NCBI RefSeq assembly: GCF_900188175.1
Contig: NZ_FZOQ01000013.1
Location: 62,001 to 126,000 of the forward strand
DNA length: 64,000 nt
Direction: 5' to 3'
Origin: Pontibacter ummariensis
GTDB taxonomy: Bacteria; Bacteroidota; Bacteroidia; Cytophagales; Hymenobacteraceae
Shown here piece after piece: positions 10,101 to 19,500 of the stretch (within the stretch, counting starts at the first letter, position 1; each line of letters begins with the position of its first letter). The position numbers and the translations under genes were made by a program. The notes under the pieces are model-generated. The model saw nothing but the letters and a program-made list of their open reading frames with translations, made no database searches and was not told the DNA's origin.

Positions 10101-10333
10101 CCGATATAACGGAAAACAAGGGTGTTGCCTTTTTCAGGCACATTAAGCGAGTAAGAGCCATCCACACCTGTTGCTGTACCAGCAGTGGTGCCCTTTACAA
10201 TAACTGCCACGCCCGGCAGCGGTTGCCCGCTTGCGGCGTCAGTTACCTTACCAGTGATCGTTCGGCTTTGCGCCCATGCCTGGTTCACAAGCAACAGGAG
10301 CAGAGCCAAATTCATCAGTAGAACTTTTCTCAT
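7187..10333 (-). CDS. SusC/RagA family TonB-linked outer-membrane transporter (pair 2)
   Basis: This 1048-residue protein has a signal peptide (MRKVLLMNL to AWAQ), a carboxypeptidase-D-like domain (about 22-105, SGQPLPGVAVIVKGT), a TonB plug (about 110-235, with VRIRGIGSI, PLYVVDGVPF and ALYGARAANGVIMITTK) and a C-terminal barrel. The plug-to-barrel transition has the KGGKGKPRV linker common in this family. Length and domain order are standard. The signal and first domain are very similar to the pair 1 SusC, while the barrels are more diverged, as expected for paralogues with different cargo. A promoter-like element lies at 10377-10405. Confidence 0.95.
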   Translation of the reverse strand: MRKVLLMNLALLLLLVNQAWAQSRTITGKVTDAASGQPLPGVAVIVKGTTAGTATGVDGSYSLNVPEKGNTLVFRYIGYETKEQAIGSASTVNVALGVNSEQLSEVVVQVPYGSVAKTAFTGSEATISSSAIQKQQVTSVTRVLEGLVPGLQTTNGGGAPGSSASVRIRGIGSINASSDPLYVVDGVPFDGTYSSISTDDIEAVTVLKDAAASALYGARAANGVIMITTKKGGKGKPRVAVNFRKGVSERGIPEYDRVNSQEYYELMWEAMRNSYAASTNPATKLPYTPAEAAAAASKNIAGPNGLVYNPFNVAGDQVIDPATGKLNPSARLLYEDNWSDVLFQDATRNDLNVSISGGAENSDYYISAGYINEDGIAKFSDYDRFNSRVKLNTAVSKAVKAGMNISATLSNSNGNFADGTATANPFYFSRYMGPIYPVWQRDGEGAFVIDPATGERALDWGVPGQMGSRPYAGNSNLLGSLGLDERSTRRSEATANAYLEAKFLKNFTFKTTLGGNYYNGLGTTFQNSLFGDAANVAGRSTKSDTRQISYTFNQVLSWNKQFGSHSISALAGHENYSLESRFMSATRTGFPFPGTSELAPAATAGASTSYTDEHKLEGFFSQVSYSFADKYLLSGSFRRDGSSRFFTDSRWGNFYSIGAGWRISEENFFNAEWVDELKLKGSYGEQGNEDVENYYAWQGLYGLGWNNVNAPGSIVSSLPNTNLQWEKNASFNVGADFSLFNKVQGTIEYFERTSDNLLFEVPLPTSTGIKSIWDNVGTMKNYGWEAQLGYNAISTSDFDWRVDLNLTSYKNKITKLPQEEIVNGTKKLMVGHSVYDFWLREYAGVDPANGDALYYKDVLDADGEPTGERTTTNVYNEGTYYYHGSAIPKLVGGVTNAFRYKGLDLSVLLTFQSGGKFYDANYANLMHRGSYGTHWSKDILNRWQSEENPGDGKTPRLQNGISGQDGASTRWLFDASYLTVKNINIGYTLPKSLTGKLGGATLRVFGAVDNAVILTKNEGMDPQRSFNGTSDYTYPIYRTATVGLNANF

Positions 10334-10376
10334 AAAATTAGATTAGGATTAGTGATTGTTTGTTTAAAGTGAATCC

Positions 10377-10405
10377 CAAATTAAGACCTAAACTTAAATT
10401 TCAAA
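10377..10405 (-). promoter_or_regulatory. Bacteroidota-type promoter for susC/susD pair 2
   Basis: On the minus strand TTTG (10405-10402), 17 bases and TTAATTTG (10384-10377) match the -33/-7 pattern with one mismatch in the -7 box. The start codon follows 44 bases downstream, as for pair 1. Confidence 0.5.
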
Positions 10406-10694
10406 AACTTTTTTTGCTTTTTCACGTAGTCCATTTTTCTTCGCTAACACGAGATATCTTCTCAACAAAACCTCCCCTCAAATTGTCGATCATTAACAAA
10501 AAGTGCTTCTGCGTGCTGTTTTCGTATATTTAACTCATCTAATGTTATAACATCTTATTGCATTATCAGAAGAAAAAGGGGCGAAAAACAGGGCTATTTT
10601 TATCCTATTTTTTTTCTTCTTCCTTAACAGGCCGAAGTATAAATTTTCAACTAAAATCCTCGCTACACCTTATATTATAACAACCCGATATAAT
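10406..10694. other. AT-rich intergenic stretch with no gene seen
   Basis: The sequence between the susC promoter and the peptidase terminator is AT-rich, with short ORFs lacking coding character. I see no RNA gene or repeat of note. Confidence 0.5.
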
Positions 10695-10727
10695 AAAAAA
10701 AGGCGTGGGGACCTCCCACGCCTTTTA
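10695..10727. terminator. Intrinsic terminator downstream of the S9 peptidase
   Basis: A GC-rich stem AAAGGCGTGGGGA / TCCCACGCCTTT has a very short loop and flanking A and T runs. It ends the minus-strand peptidase gene (stop at 10749). Confidence 0.85.
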
Positions 10728-10748
10728 CACTTTGCACAGATACTGCGC

Positions 10749-13154
10749 CTAGTCTTTCTCCTTCAGGTTCTCCTCAAACAGCTTGTAAATCCGCTTGTAC
10801 TCGTCCGTCCAGCTGGCAGGTTCTACAAAGCCATGATCTTCAACCGGGTACACGGCGAGCTCCCAGTTATCCTTCCCCAGTTCAATCAAGCGCTGTGTCA
10901 GGCGCACCACGTCCTGGAAGTGCACGTTGGTGTCTACCATGCCGTGCGCAATAAGCAACGCGCCTTTCAGCCCCTCCGCATAATAGATCGGGGAGCTCTT
11001 GGCATAGGCTGTACTGTCAGTATAAGGGGTGTTCAGGATGTTAGAGGTATAGCCATGGTTGTAGTGTGCCCAATCGGTTACAGAACGAAGGGCGGCACCG
11101 GCAGCAAACACATCCGGCTCCGTGAACATGGCCATCAGGGTAATAAAGCCCCCGTAAGAACCACCGTAAATGCCAATGCGCTTCGGGTCCACGTTATACT
11201 TCTCCACCAGGTGCTTCGCGCCATCCACGTGGTCGCTCAGATCCTTGCCTCCCATAAAGCGGTAAATACCTGTACGCACATCGCGCCCGTAGCCTGCACT
11301 GCCTCTGTAATCGATGTCCAGCACGGTGTAGCCCTGATCAGCCAAAAAGTTGTGGAACATGTACTCCCGGAAATAACTGCTCCACCACTTGTGGGCGTTC
11401 TGCAGGTAGCCAGCCCCGTGCACAAAGACCACTGCCGGTCCGTTTGCCTCCGGTTTCTCCGGCCGGTACAAGCGGGCGTACACGTCCGCCCCATCCTCTG
11501 CCTTAAAAGTGATGACCTCCGGCTCCCGCCAATCATAGGACTTGAACTCCTCTGTCAGGGAGTTGGTCACCTGCTTTGCCTTTGCCCCTTTCTTGTTGTC
11601 CATCACGTAAAGCTCCCATGGCTTGTTGCTGTAGGAGTGGCGAACGGCAAGCGTCTTTTCGTCTGGCGACAGTTTCACCTCATTTGCCCCTTGCATGGAG
11701 GTTAGCTGTACCAACTCTCCTCCCTGCAGTGGCAGGCGGTACAGGTGCTGTTCTCCGGGGTGTACTTTGTTGGCCGTAAAATACCAGTGCTTCTTATCGT
11801 CCGACATACGTACGTCCGATACCTCAAACTTCCCGCTAGTCAGGGCTTTCTTTTGGCCGCTGTTCACATTCACCGTGTACAGGTGCGAATAGCCGCTTTC
11901 CTCCGACTGGAACCACACGTGCTCGTTGTCCGGCATCCAACCGATATCGCCGGCGCCATAACCAATGCCGGGGCCGTTGATCCAGGCCTCGTCGCGCTGG
12001 CGGTCCAGTAGCGTCAGCTTTCCTGTGGCGGGCTCTAACTTCATAATCCAACGATCCTTGTTATCCTGGGAGCGCGCCACCACCACGGCCTGCTTCCCGT
12101 TATCCGACCAATAGGGGCCATACATTATGGTTGGCCTTACTTCGGGCTTCTTCGCTTTGCCACCGGAAACTTCTTTCGCGGCACTTGCCTTCGCCTCTTT
12201 CTCCTGGAGGTAGGCCGGCTGGTCATAAATTCCCACTACCTCGTTCATCGACACTGCAAAGGCAGTATCTTTTGCCGTATCGTACACGAAGAACTCATAC
12301 GCACTCTGGGCATCCCCTACTTTTGTGCGGGTATTGATATCTTCTGTGTATCCGGAAGCCGTTACATAGTTTGGCACGATAGCAACTTTCGCACTCTTTG
12401 GCCGGTTTACCAGGCGGTAGGTGATGAAGCGTTCGTCCGGGCTCAGGGTAATGTTATCTACTGCCTTGTCATCCACGTAGATCTCCTTCGGACGGGCTGG
12501 GGCATCTGCCTCCCTTTGCTTTTTGCGGGCCTCTTTATCACCCTCCCTGTCGCGCACAATCTGTAGCAGGGTCAACTGCTGTTCCTTCAGCCAGTCGCGC
12601 TGTGCATCGCTGCTCTCGCTAGCCGCCTTGCGTCCTTTTCTAAAATCAGTCAGCTGCACGGTCTGCCCGCTGGCCATGTTCCAGGCATACAGGTTCCCGT
12701 CCTTCTCGTACACCACCTTCTGCTCGCTGTGGTTAAAGGCGGGGTTCCCCTCGCGCTCCACGGTATTGGTTATTTGCCGAGCCGTGCCCGACTTAATGTC
12801 ATACAGGAAGATGTCTCCATTCTTTTCATACACCTTCTTCGTTTCCGCCCGGTTGTAGTCGCCCCAGGGCGAAGGGAGGTTGCGCCGCTCCTGCGCACTT
12901 ACTTTGCGGATGTTCTTGCCGTCGGCCGAAACACTGTACAGCGAATCTTCCCGGTTACCTTCGGGGTTCCAGTTAAAATAGATCTTCTTGCCATCCTCCG
13001 ACCAGAAAACATTACTTGGCGAAGTGCCGATCCATTTCGGGTCGCGCATGATCTTCTCCACGCTTAGCTCCATTTTGCCTTCCTGTGCCTGCAATGCGCC
13101 TCCGCAAAGCAGCAGGTAAGCGGCAAGGGCTACCGCTTTTCGTTTTAGAAACAT
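10749..13154 (-). CDS. Secreted S9-family serine peptidase (prolyl oligopeptidase / DPP IV type)
   Basis: This 801-residue protein has a signal peptide (MFLKRKAVALAAYLLL to LQAQ), an N-terminal seven-bladed beta-propeller (about 40-560, repeated D-G-K and S-P-D-x-K blade motifs) and a C-terminal alpha/beta-hydrolase domain. The catalytic triad is visible: Ser666 in GGSYGG, Asp741 in HGMVDTNVHF and His774 in PVEDHGF. The family removes dipeptides or cleaves after proline in short peptides, probably in the periplasm here. An upstream ATG at 13202 would add 16 residues without a signal character, so 13154 is preferred. It sits alone between terminators, flanked by susCD pair 2 and an amidase, which fits peptide utilisation. 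Confidence 0.94.
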   Translation of the reverse strand: MFLKRKAVALAAYLLLCGGALQAQEGKMELSVEKIMRDPKWIGTSPSNVFWSEDGKKIYFNWNPEGNREDSLYSVSADGKNIRKVSAQERRNLPSPWGDYNRAETKKVYEKNGDIFLYDIKSGTARQITNTVEREGNPAFNHSEQKVVYEKDGNLYAWNMASGQTVQLTDFRKGRKAASESSDAQRDWLKEQQLTLLQIVRDREGDKEARKKQREADAPARPKEIYVDDKAVDNITLSPDERFITYRLVNRPKSAKVAIVPNYVTASGYTEDINTRTKVGDAQSAYEFFVYDTAKDTAFAVSMNEVVGIYDQPAYLQEKEAKASAAKEVSGGKAKKPEVRPTIMYGPYWSDNGKQAVVVARSQDNKDRWIMKLEPATGKLTLLDRQRDEAWINGPGIGYGAGDIGWMPDNEHVWFQSEESGYSHLYTVNVNSGQKKALTSGKFEVSDVRMSDDKKHWYFTANKVHPGEQHLYRLPLQGGELVQLTSMQGANEVKLSPDEKTLAVRHSYSNKPWELYVMDNKKGAKAKQVTNSLTEEFKSYDWREPEVITFKAEDGADVYARLYRPEKPEANGPAVVFVHGAGYLQNAHKWWSSYFREYMFHNFLADQGYTVLDIDYRGSAGYGRDVRTGIYRFMGGKDLSDHVDGAKHLVEKYNVDPKRIGIYGGSYGGFITLMAMFTEPDVFAAGAALRSVTDWAHYNHGYTSNILNTPYTDSTAYAKSSPIYYAEGLKGALLIAHGMVDTNVHFQDVVRLTQRLIELGKDNWELAVYPVEDHGFVEPASWTDEYKRIYKLFEENLKEKD

Positions 13155-13218
13155 GGTTCTTTCAGTGATTAGATTATTAGGTAGATAGGTAAAATAAGGC
13201 ATTCAGTCCTTTAAAAGC

Positions 13219-13260
13219 AAAACCGCCACCTGGGGCCTGGTTGCAGCAGGTGGCGGTTTT
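13219..13260. terminator. Intrinsic terminator downstream of the amidase
   Basis: The stem AAAACCGCCACCTG / CAGGTGGCGGTTTT has a 14-base loop. It ends the minus-strand amidase whose stop is at 13274. Confidence 0.85.
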
Positions 13261-13273
13261 AGCTATGCTTATA

Positions 13274-14947
13274 CTATGCCTTCTTTTTCTTAGTAAAGTT
13301 CAGGTTCGGGTGCTGCTCTTCGTGGTTTGTCAGATCCTGGTAAAACTTAGAGAAGCTCAAGAGCTCTGCCTCCCCGAACAGCTTGCCCATAAAGGTAATC
13401 GTCGTTGGCATCCCGTTCTTCTGGAAGCCATTCGGCACGACCACGCATGGGTGCCCTGTCAGGTTAGTTATAACCAGGTTGCTGCTCGCGAAGGAAGGGC
13501 TGATGTACACGTCCACGTCCTTCAGTTTCTCCTGCATTTGCTGCACCAGCAGGGTTCTTACACGCTGCGCTTGCAGGTACTCCACTGCCGGGATAAAGCG
13601 GGCTCCCCGGAAAGTATTTGGCCAGGCGTACTTGTGCTGGGCAACCAACAGGCTATCGCGGCCGCTACGGGTCAGTTCATCAAAAGCGGCAGCACCTTCT
13701 ACGGATATGGTCATGGTTAAGGCACGGGCTGGCAGGTCAGGCAGCTCAATTGGCACGAGCTCTACCCCTGCATCGCGTAATACCTGCAGCGTGGCCTGGT
13801 CTGTTTCCTTGAAACCGTACTTGCCGTCAAAGTCATTTTTCAGGTAACCTACCCGCAGCTTCTTCGGATTGATGGTAGCATTATAATTAAAAGGCACATC
13901 ATATACCGACTGGTCTTTTCCGTCCGGACCGTAAATGGCATTGAACACGATAGCACAATCTTCGGCAGAGCGGGCAATCGGACCGATTTTGTCCATCGAC
14001 CAGCTCAGGGCCATGGCGCCGCTCCGGCTCACGCGGCCGAAGGTTGGACGAAGGCCTGTCGTGCCACAGGCAGTGGAAGGCGACACAATAGAGCCAAGGG
14101 TTTCCGTACCGATGGCGTAGGGCAGCAGGCCGGCCGCCACAGCCGAGGCAGAGCCAGCCGACGAACCGCTGGACCCTTTCGTGAGATCCCAGGGGGAACG
14201 TGTTTTACCGCCGTACCAGACATCCCCCATGGCCAGTGCTCCTAGTGTTAGCTTGGCTACCAGTACGCCTCCGGCATCCTGCAGGCGCTGCACGACCGTG
14301 GCATCCTCATCTATTACCTGGTCTTTGTAAGGCATCGCCCCCCAGGTAGTCTTATACTTTTTGGTAGAAAGCAAATCCTTTACCCCAAACGGAATGCCAT
14401 GCAGCATGCCCTTATACTTACCGGCTTTTATCTCCTTGTCTGCCTGGCGTGCCTGCTGCAGGGCTAATTCCTCTGTGAGCGTGGTTACGCATTCCAGCGT
14501 AGGGCCGTACTTTTTCAGCCGCTCCAGGTAAAACCTGGTGAGCTCCTCTGACGTGATCTGCTGCGTACGCACCAGTTCAGCTAATTGCGGGACAGTGTAA
14601 AAAGCCAGCTCCTCACGCTTCTTTGGCAGCTTTACATGGGCGGGCCTGGCCACTTCAAAAGAAGACTCCCCCTGCTCAAAGGCAAAGCCTACCGGAATGG
14701 GGTTGAACATCAGAGCAGGCGCTACATCGTTTGACAAGGGCTGCTTCCTGATGGTCTCATAATCTTTTCGGAAGTCCTCCATATCTGCACGGGCCGAGTC
14801 TAGCTGGGCATCTGTAAAGTGCAAGCCCATCAGGTTCTGCGCATCCCGCATCATGTCTATGGTAATCGTATTTTCTGCCAGTTTGGTCACAAACGCTCCT
14901 GATACAAAGCAGGCTGTGCCAAGCAAAGCAAGGGTGCTTTTTCTCAT
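13274..14947 (-). CDS. Exported amidase-signature family enzyme
   Basis: A 557-residue amidase signature hydrolase. The characteristic Ser-cisSer-Lys triad is present: Lys190 in FGVKDLL, Ser262 in the GSSGSSAGS loop and Ser286 in ETLGSIVSPS. The 24-residue spacing between the two serines matches known family members. The N-terminus (MRKSTLALLGTACFVSG) is a hydrophobic export signal or membrane anchor, and a linker of about 90 residues precedes the catalytic core. The C-terminus is Lys-rich (TKKKKA). Family members hydrolyse amides, including amino-acid and peptide amides or acylated amines; the substrate here is not shown. Gene neighbours suggest a role in processing imported or surface-bound amides. 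Confidence 0.92.
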   Translation of the reverse strand: MRKSTLALLGTACFVSGAFVTKLAENTITIDMMRDAQNLMGLHFTDAQLDSARADMEDFRKDYETIRKQPLSNDVAPALMFNPIPVGFAFEQGESSFEVARPAHVKLPKKREELAFYTVPQLAELVRTQQITSEELTRFYLERLKKYGPTLECVTTLTEELALQQARQADKEIKAGKYKGMLHGIPFGVKDLLSTKKYKTTWGAMPYKDQVIDEDATVVQRLQDAGGVLVAKLTLGALAMGDVWYGGKTRSPWDLTKGSSGSSAGSASAVAAGLLPYAIGTETLGSIVSPSTACGTTGLRPTFGRVSRSGAMALSWSMDKIGPIARSAEDCAIVFNAIYGPDGKDQSVYDVPFNYNATINPKKLRVGYLKNDFDGKYGFKETDQATLQVLRDAGVELVPIELPDLPARALTMTISVEGAAAFDELTRSGRDSLLVAQHKYAWPNTFRGARFIPAVEYLQAQRVRTLLVQQMQEKLKDVDVYISPSFASSNLVITNLTGHPCVVVPNGFQKNGMPTTITFMGKLFGEAELLSFSKFYQDLTNHEEQHPNLNFTKKKKA

Positions 14948-14996
14948 TTCTCTTTCTGTTGTTGCCGTTTAAACACCCAAAATACAAAAAGGGATC

Positions 14997-15037
14997 AAAA
15001 AATAAGGGGTAGGCACAATGCCTACCCCTTATTTTTT
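14997..15037. terminator. Intrinsic terminator downstream of susD pair 3
   Basis: A perfect 18-bp stem AAAAAATAAGGGGTAGGC / GCCTACCCCTTATTTTTT with a 5-base loop lies 16 bases past the susD stop. The symmetric A and T runs allow function on either strand. Confidence 0.9.
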
Positions 15038-15053
15038 CTAAATCAATTATGGC

Positions 15054-16559
15054 TTATAACCCATAACCAGGATTTTGTTCGATGTTCGGATTCGCATCAA
15101 TCTCCGCTTGTGGTATCGGGAAGATGCGTCTGAAGTTGCCTACCTCGATCAGCGCAGTTGAAGCTGGCTGCTCCGGCTCACGCTCGATCGGCAGGTTTAG
15201 GCGAGCCAAGGTCCAGAAGCGGTGTCCTTCAAAGGCAAGCTCTTTGCGTCTTTCTACAATGATTGCCTCCAGTAGTTCATCCCCTGCAAGACCTACAAGA
15301 GGGGCCGCATTTCTGGCTTCCGCTAATTCGTTCAGTATTTCCAGTGCTTTTGCTTCTTCACCGGTTCTGGCATAGGCCTCTGCCAGGATCAGCAGCACCT
15401 CCGCATAACGAATCACTTTCACCTCATTCCGGTCTCCGGAAACATACTGGTACTTATTATTAATATAAGCCGGCTCAACATTACCACGCGCACCAACCAA
15501 TATCACTGGAGCTGCCGTTATGTTGATCGTGTCGCCGTCTGTTTCGTCTACGATGTAACGGGCACCCTCATCATCCACATTCGGAATGATTCCCCGTATA
15601 TCATTTTCGCCATAAAGGCTTACCAGCTCCTCTGTAGCCAGGATATCGCCGTAACCTGCCTGATTGTAAATGTTCGCCAGTGCATTAGTTCCAACGTTAT
15701 CAATGTCATCATACGAGATCTCAAAGAGTGTCTCCTCTTTTGCTGATGAGGGAGTACGGCTTGCCCAGTAATCTAGAAAGCCATCCAGTTCAACCAGTTC
15801 AAAGCCACTATTGGTGACCACATCCAGCGCCGCTTCCTCTGCCTCTTCATAAGCACCCATGAACAGGTACGCACGGGCCTGCAAAGCTCTGGCAGCCCAT
15901 TTATTCATGTATGAGGAGTTAACGAAGTTCCCCTCCATTAATTCATACGCCGTCTGATAATCGCTAATGATCAGCTCATACACTTCAGCTACCGAATTAC
16001 GAGAAGGTTGCGATCCTACATAGTAATCAGTTGGGTTTTCCGGGTCGAACTCTGTGATGATAGGCACACCCGGCGCATTAGGAGCTACGGTAAAAGGCTG
16101 CGCAAAGAACTTCACCAATTCGTGGTAGGCCAATGCCCTAACGGCGTAAGCCTCTCCTTTCAACTGCTCTACTACAGGAGTGGAAGGGATATCTGCATTG
16201 ATGATCTGGTTAGCCCTTAAAATAGAAGCATACAAGGCTGTCCAAATTTCTCTCGGTTCACCTGTTACAGCCTCCGTACGGTACACGTTCTGTACCAGGT
16301 ATCGACCCGAGTTAAGAGGGGCAACGTACGTATTATCTGCCATCAAATCTCCCAGAACCGGGATCGTTCTGCCGTATGCGTCTGCCGTACGTAGCGAGGC
16401 ATACATACCAAATACGGCAGTTTGTAGCTCAGCAGGGCTATTTATCGCCTCTCCCACTGGCACCGCATCGTAAGGCTCCTGCTCCAGGAAATCCTCACCA
16501 CACGAGCCCAGCAACATAGTTGCTGAGAGTAAAGACATATATATGAGTTTCTTATTCAT
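15054..16559 (-). CDS. RagB/SusD family nutrient-uptake outer-membrane lipoprotein (pair 3)
   Basis: A 501-residue SusD-type lipoprotein. The signal MNKKLIYMSLLSATMLLGSC ends in a lipobox (LGSC) followed by GEDFLEQEPYDAV. The C-terminus carries the conserved FRRIFPIPQAEIDANPNIEQNPGYGL signature. It starts 25 bases after the stop of its susC partner. It is more distant from SusD 1 and SusD 2 than they are from each other and is richer in acidic residues. The ligand cannot be inferred from sequence. Confidence 0.95.
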   Translation of the reverse strand: MNKKLIYMSLLSATMLLGSCGEDFLEQEPYDAVPVGEAINSPAELQTAVFGMYASLRTADAYGRTIPVLGDLMADNTYVAPLNSGRYLVQNVYRTEAVTGEPREIWTALYASILRANQIINADIPSTPVVEQLKGEAYAVRALAYHELVKFFAQPFTVAPNAPGVPIITEFDPENPTDYYVGSQPSRNSVAEVYELIISDYQTAYELMEGNFVNSSYMNKWAARALQARAYLFMGAYEEAEEAALDVVTNSGFELVELDGFLDYWASRTPSSAKEETLFEISYDDIDNVGTNALANIYNQAGYGDILATEELVSLYGENDIRGIIPNVDDEGARYIVDETDGDTINITAAPVILVGARGNVEPAYINNKYQYVSGDRNEVKVIRYAEVLLILAEAYARTGEEAKALEILNELAEARNAAPLVGLAGDELLEAIIVERRKELAFEGHRFWTLARLNLPIEREPEQPASTALIEVGNFRRIFPIPQAEIDANPNIEQNPGYGL

Positions 16560-16584
16560 AAACTTAGGTAATTTAAATTTCAGA

Positions 16585-19500
16585 TTAAAAACTTACGTTT
16601 ACACCAACCGTCAGCACTCTGCTGGTCGGAATGTCAGCATTGGCTGTACTGTTCACCCCTGTTTCAGGGTCAACTGGCAGGTTGTCATCAAACGTTTTGG
16701 TTAGCAGGTTCGTGCCACGCACATAGATGTAAGCTCTGGTGAGGGACGCTTTCGAGATCCACTCGTTTTTCAGCTCATAGCCCAGGGTCACGTTTCTCAG
16801 GCGGATATAGTCGCCTTTGTACAGGAAGCGCGTTGAGAAGGCATTGGAGCTGTTGTTCAGGCCAAATTCGTATCTTGGCACATCCGTGATATCTCCTGGT
16901 TCCTGCCATCTGTCCAGCACTTTACGGTACTTGTTGGCATACGGATAAGCACCATCTATCAGGTAGTACTCCCATCCTTCTCTCACATAGTTACCGAAGT
17001 TGTAGTTGACAAGGGTTTCCAGTACAAAGCCTTTGTAGGTGAAGGTATTGCTCCATCCACCGAAGGCATCCGGAGACGCGCTTTCGTACAGCACACGCTC
17101 TGCCTCGCTATAGTTTGTTGTTGTCTCCGTTCTGGAAGCGTCTCTGAACCACAGCGGATCGCCTGTCTGCGGGTCTACCCCTGCCCACTGGCGCACATAG
17201 AATGTTCGGAAATCTTCGCCTTCTCTTAAGATAAAGGCTCCGCTGATGATATCCTCACCGTCAGGAAGTTCGGTGATCTCGTTTTCGTTAGTAGCAATGT
17301 TAAAGTTGGTCTGCCACTGGAAGGCTCCTCCGGTTATTGGGTAACCACCAATCGAAAGCTCAAAGCCACGGTTCTGCATCTCACCAATGTTCTGCAGCAC
17401 GTTTACGAAACCAGTAGTTCTGGAAAGCGGGCGGTTGAACAGCAGGTCGCTTGTTGTTCTTACATAGTAGTCGGCAGAAAGCGTCAAGCGGTCTCTCCAG
17501 AAACCAACATCTACACCCACGTTAAATGGCTTGTTCTTTTCCCAAGTAAGGTCTGTGTTACCAATTTCAGTAAAGGCGCCGCCCGGCTGTTGGTTATAGT
17601 TGAGGCCAAAGCCAAACAAAGGCCTCCAAGCATAGTTACCAATATCACCGTTACCATTCACACCATAAGAGGCACGCAGTTTCAGCGAAGAAAGGAAGTC
17701 TTCTGTCGGCTCCATAAAGTCTTCCTGGTCGATGTTCCAGGCAACGCCTACAGACCAGAAGTTACCAAAGCGGTTGTTAACACCGAAACGGGAAGAACCA
17801 TCCCGACGATAGCTACCTGTTACTACATACCGGTCAGCATAGCTAAGAGACCCTCTTGATATAAGGGAAGAGAAGGTGTAGTCTGTGTTTGTCGCACTGG
17901 CATCCACAGGGCTGGAAGCAATGACTGTTCCTATCAACCCATCAGTTGTAGGAAAATCAGTAGCACTACTTGTAATATAATACCCATTAGACTTTTGCGC
18001 CTCATAGCCTACTGTCAGGTCTGCCTGCAGCTGGTCTATTCCCGGAACCTCAAAACGGTAGTTCAACAGGTTGGTAAAGGTCCAGTTGAAGATACGGGTA
18101 TAATAGTCGAAGCCATAGCCATTATAGGTTCTGCCATCGCCATGGATAGGGTTCCAGAACATTCTTTCTTCTAAGCTGATGTAGTCGATACCGATCTGTG
18201 AAGTAAACTTCAGGTTATCCACTATATCCCACTCCAGTCCTCCAGCACCGATTATCTTGCTGTTAGAAAGGTCCCGTTCATCATTCTCTGCTAAGTACAG
18301 CGGGTTATAGTTGCCTGAGAAACCAAGGTTGCCTTCCCGGGACACATTCAGGGTTCCATCTGGGTTAAATGGATTCTGCATTGGCAGCAGGAAACCAATA
18401 GCACCCACCGGGTTGGCAAAAGCTCCCCCATTAGACGGAGTCTGCTGGTTTACATTAGAGGCATTGATGGAAGTAAAGAAAGAGATGTCATCATTTACCT
18501 GGTGCGTCAGGCTAATGGAACCAGAAACCCTCTTAAGTTCTGAACCAATAACTGGAGCCTCCTGGTTAAAATAGCCCCCAGAAATGTAAAAGGTCGTCTT
18601 TTCGTTACCGCCAGAGGCAGAGAGGTTGTACTGCTGTTGCGTACCTGTTCTGGTTACCAAATCTCTCCAGTCGGTATCAACACCGGACCCCTCACCAAAA
18701 GACTCTAAGAAAGGGTCAATTACGCTTGGCCCGTAACCGGCATTTAAAAGGCCTTCGCGGGTAAGTGCCAGCCATTCTTCTGAGTTCAGGAAGTCGCCAG
18801 CATCTGGCACATCTACCAGATCCGTATAGCCAATCTCAGAAGAAAGCTTGAATCTTGTTTTACCGGCACGGCCTTTCTTAGTCGTGATCAGGATCACACC
18901 GTTGGCACCTCTGGAACCATAAATAGCGGTAGAAGCAGCGTCTTTTAAAACGGTGATACTCTCGATGTCATTCGGGTTGATACCCGCCAACTGGTTAGAG
19001 GTAGTTGTTAGTCGTGATACGTCTCCTGTGTTGATGATCACACCATCCACCACATAAAGCGGATCAGAACCGGCATTGATAGAGCCGATACCACGGATGC
19101 GGATCTGCTGGTTAGCCCCCGGCTGTCCGGAAGCACCAACAGACTGCACACCAGCTACCTGGCCTTGCAGCAACTGATCCACCGAAGGAAGTGGTCTGTC
19201 CTCTATCTTAGAGGCATCTACCGTAGCCACAGCGCCCGTCACCTCTTTCTTGATGGTGGTACCGTAACCAGTGATCACTACTTCTGATAATTGCTGATCG
19301 TCTTGCGACAGGGCAACATCCACAGTTGTTCGGGAGCCAATGTTCAGCCGTTGCTCGCCAAAGCCAATGTAAGAAAACACCAGGGTGTTTTTACCAGCCG
19401 GCACATCGATACTGTAACGTCCTTCAACGTTCGTGCTGGCTCCAATTGAGGTGCCATCTACCAATACTGTAACACCCGGAAGAGGGCTACCATCAATGGC

